A stretch of DNA of 64,000 nt from Plicaturopsis crispa FD-325 SS-3. Lineage: Eukaryota > Basidiomycota > Agaricomycetes > Amylocorticiales > Amylocorticiaceae. Both the position numbers and the translations under genes were made by a program. Every line of letters starts with the position of its first letter. Position 1 is the first letter of the stretch. The notes beneath the pieces are model-generated. The model was not told where the DNA came from. It did no database searches and was given only the letters and a program-made list of their open reading frames with translations. The stretch lies in the NCBI GenBank assembly GCA_000827205.1, contig KN832564.1, forward strand, positions 1,004,682-1,068,681. Direction: 5' to 3'. This document shows positions 57,836-64,000 of this stretch, one piece after another.

Positions 57836-59122
57836 TCAATCAATGTAGGCCTTGAACACAGTCCTCCATGCTTTGTTCCCGTCCTTTTCAATGACATCCT
57901 GTTCATGCAGTGTCACATTCAGTTGTCGGGAGCAGTGTCAAGAAGCACTCACGCCATGGCACGGAATGATCCTCTCGAAATCCCAGCCCGCGACGATCTT
58001 AGCATCCCGTTTTACCGACCTGTATCGACGGGAAGTGAGTGAAAGTCCAATTCAAACAGATGCACAGGGTGGATACGCACGCAGAGTCCTCCACCAAGCC
58101 TTTCGTGAACTTCTGGTGCAGCCACGAGAACGGGTGCAGCCCGAAAAACGCGCTGACGACAGGAATGCTGCCGGATTCCTTCGACTTCGAGTACTGCAGA
58201 CGTGAAGAGGATGAGTATGAGTGAAGGAGGAACGAGCAGGGCTAATTACCTGTTCCTTGCAGGGCATGTTAAATATAAGGTCGGCCTGGATCAGCGTCTT
58301 TGACGCGGGGTGGAAGAAAGCGACGTCTTTATTCTTGTACCCAGAGAAATAGCTAGAGGGGGTGCTTCAGTATGAGACCATTGCCGCCTTCATGCAACGT
58401 ACACATGTTGGATCTGCATGCCGTACTCGTGTTAGTAGACAACTCAACCATAACCTAGGTGGAAGTAAGTCACGCACATCGTCTTCGAAACCATACTTGG
58501 TACCATCGGGGTCCCTACCCCACGCTATGTCGTACATGCATCAGTGGCTGCAGTGTACCATCGACACAGATACCCACCTCCGTCGAATTTGAGACTCTTG
58601 TCCTCTGTCCTATTCAGAGCTTCCGCTACACCAACGACCTTCGCATCGGGGTAGGCCTTTGCGAACGCACCTATTCAAAATCTTAGCAGGTAGTAATAGG
58701 GGCTTGAGCACGAAAGTGACATACTGATGAAGAGATAGTGCACGGCATCCGCGCCGCATATGTACCTGTACACGAACAGCTTCTCAGAAGTGGCTACATG
58801 TATAGAGAGTCATAAGCTCACTTTACGGGCCCCAGAGCGTCGATAGTGGACTTCGTTTCGTCGGTGAGCGGGGTCGAGGCGAGCACCCACACGCTGCCAT
58901 CCTTCAGCTTCACCGCCGTCGACCGCCCGCCAAACGGAATTACGCCAAACCGCGTGAACGGCCTGCATGCAGAAGGCGTGAGCGTATGTCCGGCGTGTTA
59001 GGTCCAAGGCATACTCACCTGGAGAACGTCCAAACATCTTTCGTAACCTATGCCCGCCGTGAGTATCTGCCGCACAAGGGAGACAAAACAACACCCACCT
59101 CGCGGATGACCAAGTCGCTCAT
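57836..59122 (-). CDS. DUF4336 family protein (metallo-beta-lactamase-like fold)
   Basis: Start at 59122 (MSDLVIRE). Exons then read VTKDVWTFSRPFTRFGVIPF, GGRSTAVKLKDGSVWVLAST, PLTDETKSTIDALGPVK, YICGADAVHYLFISAFAKAY, PDAKVVGVAEALNRTEDKSL, AWGRDPDGTKYGFEDD, YFSGYKNKDVAFFHPASKTL, IQADLIFNMPCKEQ, SKSKESGSIPVVSAFFGLHP, FSWLHQKFTKGLVEDS, AKIVAGWDFERIIPCHG and DVIEKDGNKAWRTVFKAYID, stop at 57836. I recognise the widespread fungal DUF4336 family, which has the metallo-hydrolase fold (HYLF, IIPCHG motifs) but no proven activity. About nine short introns; the frame is intact. Confidence 0.85.
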
Positions 59123-60179
59123 GATATAGATATGCAGTTTTTATGAAGAGTTTGCGAGGAATGCGAGCCCATATATACGCTCGGCGGCGAGCGACGGTCT
59201 CGATGAGATTTTGCCCGTGTTATCATGCGCACGGACGCCTGATAGGGGCTATAAGCGCGATGGCAGATCATGATGTCCGTCATTACAATTTTGCGTTATT
59301 GATTGCAGAGCAATCTTCCTGCATACAGTGGGATAAACAGCACCTTACCAGACCCCATCGTACCTCATAACCAGCTGAGAACGATGCCCGATGCCCGGGG
59401 CAAAGATGGTATCTACGCAGGACTGCGTTGACGTTGCGCCCTTGGCGATGATCGTGGACGCGGGTGAGTAAATAGCGCGATTTAGACTGTTCGCTAGGAC
59501 TCGCTTGCTAGTGCATTCACCTATTTATCGTAGCGACAAATCATGATCGCGATTCGATGCAAGGCAGCGGGAGATATAGAGGCGAGAGGGCCGGTCACAC
59601 AGTATGACCAGCGAGTGCTATTGCCACACGTTCCACTCAGCGTCTGATTCTTTGGGTGGGTGTGCATCGCCTTCGAGTCTCGACCAAAGGCGGACCAGTG
59701 TACAGCGCGTCGGGTTTTGCGCACTTGACACGTCACTGGGGCTATACCAGTAAGTAGTGAGATGTCGACGAACAATGGGCACATACTTTTTATGTTCCTG
59801 TGTGTTGAGCAAGCATGCGGATAGTTCTGAGTCATATCGGTCTCGCAGCGCTAGGACAGATATAATTTGTGCAGCATGGTAGTGTGCTCGTCACTGTAAC
59901 GACACAGAAGCAGTGGACTCTGAACTTGGACGAACCTCCTGAGTCCTGACTCTGGCATGTGTTTCTCCAAATACCCAATTAGGAAACTATTACCTAGGTT
60001 CAAACTGGGCTCAGTAATGCTGCAAGATCGTAGGTCGACTGTAGGCTGATAGTGCTGCTTGGTAAAATGCTAGCACTTGCTGAATAACTTCGCTATATAG
60101 GCCTATCACATGTCGGGGCATATAGTATTAGTAGGGCGCGAGCGAGGGCAAAAAAAATCCATCGAAAGCCCTACACGAT
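59123..60179. other. intergenic between divergent DUF4336 and metallo-hydrolase genes
   Basis: About 1.05 kb. Besides the TATA-like box near 59173 nothing was recognised. Confidence 0.45.
59169..59178 (-). promoter_or_regulatory. TATA-like box of the DUF4336 gene
   Basis: CGTATATATGG on the minus strand about 50 bp upstream of the ATG at 59122. The spacing would leave a very short 5' UTR. Confidence 0.4.
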
Positions 60180-61680
60180 ATGACACCGACATCTCTCCCC
60201 CAGCCCGCGATCGACCAAGCGTATTGCACCATATCCGCCCTCGAGGTATGGTGGGCCAAGTGCACTTTTAAATATTTCCGCGCAAAACTCGAGCGCGCAA
60301 AATCAAGTCCGCGCACATTACTCGAAAAACTCTTCCAATTTATGCCTGTAGGTACTCTATTGGCTTCTGTCCCTTGACTATCATGATAGCCAGTAGTAAC
60401 GGCCGTCGTCGTCGCCAACACTGGTCGTCCGACGACGTCGAGGTCGTCAGACTCAACGCGGCATCTCGACCGTTCCGAGGGCCGCCTCAGGTACGTTGTC
60501 GGCCACCGTCGATCTCGAGGTCAGTGTACCCAATCCAAGTATACCTGTTCGTAGGACGGCTAGCGACCTTGCTTGTAGTACAGAATGTCTATGGTGCCGG
60601 GTGAAGCTGACGGACCTGCCAACCAGTGGCAAGGCTGACATATCTGTCATAATTCAGCCGATTCTCCGGCTTCGGTTGGGCATGTAGTCCCAGAGCACTT
60701 CAGATTAGAGTATATAGGCTTTATCTAGACTGTGACTGAGCACATAGGGTCCCTAGACTCTCGCTATACCCTCCCCATTGACGAGGAGTCGATATACGGC
60801 GAGAAAATGATTTGTGTGCGCGCGGAGATTTGCGCGTATGCGCGGTCAAATAAAAGTGCAAATTGTCCTTCATATCGAGGGTGGCCACCTCTCAGCGCCA
60901 CTCTCTTTCCTCGTCGCAGATGCCGCCCCAGACGCCATCGTGCACCTCCTATCCCTCGCATTTCTCCTCAGGCACTCTCGCACCGGGGAAACGCTCATCT
61001 TCGACCTCGGTGCACGCAAGGACTTCGAAAAATTGCCCCCAGCCGTCCTCCAGCTCATCACGTCGGCCATGCAGATCAGCGTGCCGCAGGACGTGCCCGA
61101 GTCCCTGCACAAAGGCGGGCTAGCGCCGTCCGATATCGACACCGTCGTGCTATCGCACCTCCACTGGGACCACGTCGGTGACACCGCACAGTACAAGAAG
61201 GCCAATTTCGTCGTAGGCGCCGAGTGCGCCGCGCTCCTCTCGCCGGGGTACCCTGCCGATCCCACGTCGCAGTACCCCTCCGACACGCTTCCGCCAGCCC
61301 GCACCCGGTTCGTGTCCGACTGGGCGCCACTTGGCCCGGTCCCGAGGGCACACGACCTTTACGGGGACGGCAGCGTCTACCTCGTCGATGCGCCTGGCCA
61401 TCTCCCGGGGCACATCAACCTCTTCGCGCGCACGACGGCGGACGGCGGGTGGGTGTACCTGGCGGGCGACGCCGCGCACCACTGGTGCATCATCGAGGGG
61501 CATGGGCATTCTGCGGGGTTCATACACCAGGATAACGCGAAGGCGGAGGAGACGGTGGAGAGAATCAGGGCGCTTGGCGAGCTGGAGCGGGTGAGGGTGC
61601 TGCTCGCACACGACGAGGCGTGGTATGAGGCAAACAAAGGCGGCGAGGCTTTCTTTCCCGGAGCCATTCCGTCCAAGTGA
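60180..61680 (+). CDS. metallo-beta-lactamase-fold hydrolase
   Basis: Exon 1 (60180-60254) reads MTPTSLPQPAIDQAYCTISA-LE and ends at a GTATGG donor. The long second exon, starting at about 60880, reads GGHLSAPLSFLVADAAPDAI, LAFLLRHSRTGETLIFDLGA, VPQDVPESLHKGGLAPSDID and VVLSHLHWDHVGDTAQYKKA (the HxHxDH zinc motif). It continues FVVGAECAALLSPGYPADPT, YLVDAPGHLPGHINLFART, VYLAGDAAHHWCIIEGHGHS, RVRVLLAHDEAWYEANKGGE and AFFPGAIPSK, stop at 61678-61680. The family (fungal MBL proteins beginning xxDQAYxxVSALEAG) includes lactonases and related metallo-hydrolases. Joining the two parts requires an unusually long intron of about 625 bp with inverted-repeat ends. A start at the ATG 60838 is possible but would lose the family's N-terminus. 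Confidence 0.85.
60238..60305 (+). repeat. left inverted-repeat arm of the intron element
   Basis: Reads CCCTCGAGGTATGGTGG, then GGCCAAGTGCACTTTTAAAT, then CCGCGC-rich sequence; pairs with 60799-60881. Confidence 0.65.
60255..60879. mobile_element. possible introner/MITE-like insertion forming the intron of the metallo-hydrolase gene
   Basis: The two ends are imperfect inverted repeats: 60238-60305 and 60799-60881. The core TATG-GG-C-AA-TGCACTTTTA followed by CCGCGC occurs in both arms in opposite orientation. TCGAG borders both junctions directly, like a 5-bp target duplication. The donor GT and acceptor AG sit at the extreme ends. There is no coding capacity, so it would be a non-autonomous DNA element. 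Assignment is inference from structure only. Confidence 0.45.
60799..60881 (-). repeat. right inverted-repeat arm of the intron element
   Basis: Read on the minus strand: CCCTCGATATGAAGGACAAT, then TTGCACTTTTATTTGACC, then GCGC-rich sequence; pairs with 60238-60305. Confidence 0.65.
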
Positions 61681-61700
61681 CAGGCCAAGAGAGCCGCACT

Positions 61701-63625
61701 TTATTCACTTAGAATTTCCGTAGCCGAATGCAGTGTGTGTGCCCAATCTACTCTTGAATCTTGAAGAATGAAGTCGATAATCGCCACCGCGGGACTACAG
61801 GAGAGAGACTGGACAAGTGCAAGTCTCCCAATCGCCATTGGAATGCAGCTTAACTTGTCTGATATTTGTGAGATACCGAGAAATAAAAATGAGTAAAGCG
61901 TCAAGAATTGGAGGACCGCGGATGCTGGGTTCTGGAAGGACGTCACAGTAGCAATCGTAGCATGTGGATGACTGGAGCCTGGAATCAAACTGGGGCCACA
62001 ACCGTGACCTGCGCACATCAGTCCAGGTCCTCCGGCGAGACACATCATGAAGGAACCGACCGGTGTATGCTCCCCGCCCCTCAGTGAGCCGTCGCTCACG
62101 CCAGGCTCTGTCAGCTGGAGCCTAAATGCGACACCCTCGCCCGACTTCAGCGCCACCGTGTTCACTCCGTCGTCGACCGCGCGCACGAGGGCCGTGCGCG
62201 CGTTGAGCGTCGCCATGAGCACGTTCGCGTACAGCGTCGCGAGCACGAAGGCGAACATCTCGCTGTACTGCGTCGTCTGCGCGAAGTCGAGCAGCACGGC
62301 GGCGAGCTGCAGGCCCGCGGCGACGGCGGTGACGCAACCTGTCTGCACGGTGACCGCGATGATGCGCGTGAGGAGCGTGTGGGTCGCCTTGAACGGGGTT
62401 TGCGCGCGGGCTTCCTTGAGCTGTGGGTATGTCACGGGTGGGAGTCAGCCGAACTATACTCTAGGAACGACATGGGCGTACGAGGTGCAGCAACGATCCA
62501 GCTATAAGCACATCGCAGAGAAAGCTTAGGGAAAGCCATATCTAGCAGGTGATGCATTAGATGCGTTCGCAGACCATAGCGGGCAGACGACATACGATCG
62601 GTGCTTCTATCTCTTTAATGAAAGGAACCTGAAGAGGTCACACAGTCACGGTCTAAAATCATAACAATAGGTCGCATAGCACGGAAATTCACATTTGTCC
62701 GCACAAACGCCTGAGAAGCATTTACTATCGCGGCAGCGCCTTGTGCAATCGAAAGCTACCTTGTCTTAGCAGTTTGTACGATGTGATAGGTGTCGATGAG
62801 ACCACATACCGCAACAATGCACACGACGAGCGCGCTCATAGTCCTCGTATTCTTGAGAAGCCATATCCGCCTGAGTGCCCAAAAAAGAGATGCCAGGCTC
62901 AGAGAGCAGCGTAGCACGAGGCACATCAGTAGTAAAGCTCACCGCGCAGAGAAGCATTGCACCAGGCAGGGTACTGAGGGCCGACAGTAGTCACAATGTA
63001 TTCGCCGATATAGCCAGATGCGACGGCTCACCAACACCCGCGAGAATCTGCACCAGAGATATGGACCAGATGAAGTCGGACCTGTGCGCATAGCCCGCCG
63101 GGCCCCAGACGAGCACCACTGAAGCATTGTATGTCCCGATGGCGGTTTGGGCAGCGTCGACGACGTACACGCCATAGACTGCACCACCCGTCAGTGCAAG
63201 TCCGTCGACGTAAGGGGCGAATAGATGCGCCCACCGAGAGTTTTGAGGCCCATTCCGTCGCCGTTACTGGAGATCGAATACAGGTCTATGGCTGAGGATA
63301 AATATACTCTACGAGCGACACAAAGGACAACTGGTGTCTGCTTACAAGCTTGCACCCTGTCCGAGAACCATAAGCATTATCGGCGTGGGGAGGCATATGG
63401 GCGGCGTACGTGAGGCATCCAAGAAGCGCCCAGTTGAAGATGACACCAAGAAGCTGTCAATGATCTCAGCACGTAGCAGGCGACGCGAGGTCTTGCACCC
63501 ACGTATGGCATGACGCTAATGAAATAGTATCAGACTCGCGTCCCACAGTACACCAAATAGAGCGACAATACTCACAGAAGAGCGAGAGCTTCGCGCGTCG
63601 TAGGGTCGATGTCGTGGGTGGTCAT
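61701..63625 (-). CDS. DUF6534-type seven-helix membrane protein
   Basis: Start at 63625 (MTTHDIDPTTREALALL). Later exons read LLGVIFNWALLGCLTYAAHM, YGVYVVDAAQTAIGTYNASV, LVWGPAGYAHRSDFIWSISL, SFTTDVPRATLLSEPGIS, LKEARAQTPFKATHTLLTRI, IAVTVQTGCVTAVAAGLQLA and YSEMFAFVLATLYANVLMAT, then LNARTALVRA. The C-terminus is HSATEILSE, stop at 61701. The succession of hydrophobic helices and the closing TLLTRIIxxTVQTGxxTA and LYxNxLMATLNAR motifs are those of the large Agaricomycete DUF6534 family, which are predicted plasma-membrane proteins of unknown role. The middle of the last open frame (about 61760-62050) reads poorly and probably contains an intron. Its stop is only 20 bp from that of the convergent metallo-hydrolase gene. 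Confidence 0.78.
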
Positions 63626-63951
63626 GGTCTACGGTGAAGAGCAGCTTGAGGTATGCAACGATGGGGCTGGCTAAAGTTCCGGCCAGAGCGCCTTTGAATT
63701 TGAGCAGCGACAAATTCGAGCATTGCGAACTTGCCGGATCTGTAAGTTTAAACCTGGTGTAAACGACTTCATCGTGATGAGGGTTGAGTCGATTGTTAGC
63801 ATTCGGCAGATCGCGGTATCCCGTACATTCTAAAAATGCAAAGGTTAATCATGCCTGCCTCGCCGCAAAATGACGAGCGGAGGCCCCCGAACGTACCCCG
63901 ACGCCTTCCGCGTCGTCGCTCACAGCGCACTGACCGCCCGTACGCGTCGCT
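63626..63951. other. intergenic between tandem DUF6534 genes
   Basis: About 325 bp holding the promoter of the DUF6534 gene and the 3' flank of its neighbour. No clear TATA box. Confidence 0.4.
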
Positions 63952-64000
63952 TTAGTCACGTAGAATTTCCGTAGCCGAATGCAATGTGTGTGGGCCCCTT
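63952..64000 (-). CDS. C-terminal end of a second DUF6534 gene (runs off right edge)
   Basis: On the minus strand the last codons read LHSATEILRD and a TAA at 63952, nearly identical to the end of the gene at 61701 (LHSATEILSE). About 30 bp (AGAATTTCCGTAGCCGAATG and flanks) match in both DNA and frame. Only the tail is inside the window. Confidence 0.6.
   Translation of the reverse strand, partial: RGPHTLHSATEILRD

Noticed and set aside
60838-60880. Alternative start of the metallo-hydrolase at ATG 60838 (MRGQIKVQIVLHIE)
   Set aside because: The upstream exon at 60180 supplies the family-typical N-terminus (DQAYCTISALE) and splices in frame, so this ATG lies within the intron's inverted repeat; kept only as an alternative.
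61150-61611. Minus-strand 153-codon frame opposite the metallo-hydrolase exon
   Set aside because: Antisense of a GC-rich exon; no independent motif or codon bias.
62047-62529. Plus-strand 160-codon frame opposite the DUF6534 gene
   Set aside because: Antisense to a well-recognised DUF6534 exon.

Overview
This window is nuclear DNA of a filamentous basidiomycete, most likely a wood- or litter-inhabiting Agaricomycete. The genes are split by many 45-80 bp GT-AG introns with CTAAC/CTGAC-type branch points and short exons. The families are typical of that class: Zn2Cys6 regulators, DUF6534 membrane proteins, F-box/LRR proteins, a GRAM-domain sterol glucosyltransferase and a C-terminally conserved Ser/Ala-rich secreted protein. 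There is no bacterial-style operon, CRISPR array, rRNA or recognisable tRNA. Gene models were spliced by eye from reading frames, splice signals and remembered family motifs; no database search was possible.

Layout, left to right. 0-9 kb: the start of a membrane transporter running off the left edge (-), an F-box protein (+), a secreted type-B carboxylesterase (-) and a secreted Ser/Ala-rich protein (-). 9.8-17 kb: a small mitochondrial membrane/coiled-coil protein (-) divergent from POP1 of RNase P/MRP (+), then a haloacetate-dehalogenase-like hydrolase and a tartrate/isopropylmalate-type dehydrogenase packed almost without a gap (both -). 19-30 kb: sterol 3-beta-glucosyltransferase (+), an old-yellow-enzyme flavin oxidoreductase (-), ribosomal protein eS19 (-) and a Zn2Cys6 regulator (-). 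30.6-40 kb: a secreted protein of serially repeated exons (+), the mitochondrial phosphate carrier (-), a second Zn2Cys6 regulator (-) and an MFS exporter (-). 41.7-52 kb: a cytochrome P450 (+), two F-box-like proteins (+), a Gfo/Idh/MocA dehydrogenase (+) and a LYC1-like lysine acetyltransferase (+). 52.5-64 kb: three tandem short-chain dehydrogenases (-), the first of which is frameshifted, a DUF4336 protein (-), a metallo-beta-lactamase-fold hydrolase (+), and a DUF6534 membrane protein (-) with the tail of a tandem paralogue at the right edge.

Housekeeping genes (POP1, eS19, phosphate carrier, sterol glucosyltransferase, mitochondrial protein) are mixed with accessory oxidoreductases, hydrolases, regulators and one exporter of the kind used for detoxification or small-molecule breakdown. 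No polyketide, peptide or terpene synthase is present, so there is no basis for calling a biosynthetic cluster. The most interesting structures are: (1) a roughly 625 bp intron in the metallo-hydrolase gene whose two ends are inverted repeats holding the splice sites, as in introner or MITE insertions; (2) the secreted gene at 30.7-31.8 kb, built of seven exons joined by phase-2 introns and carrying repeated GLFEPDA-type modules; (3) two diverged copies of an upstream region flanking an F-box-like gene; (4) the decaying tandem dehydrogenase array with duplicated promoters; (5) several small duplications and oddities at start codons.
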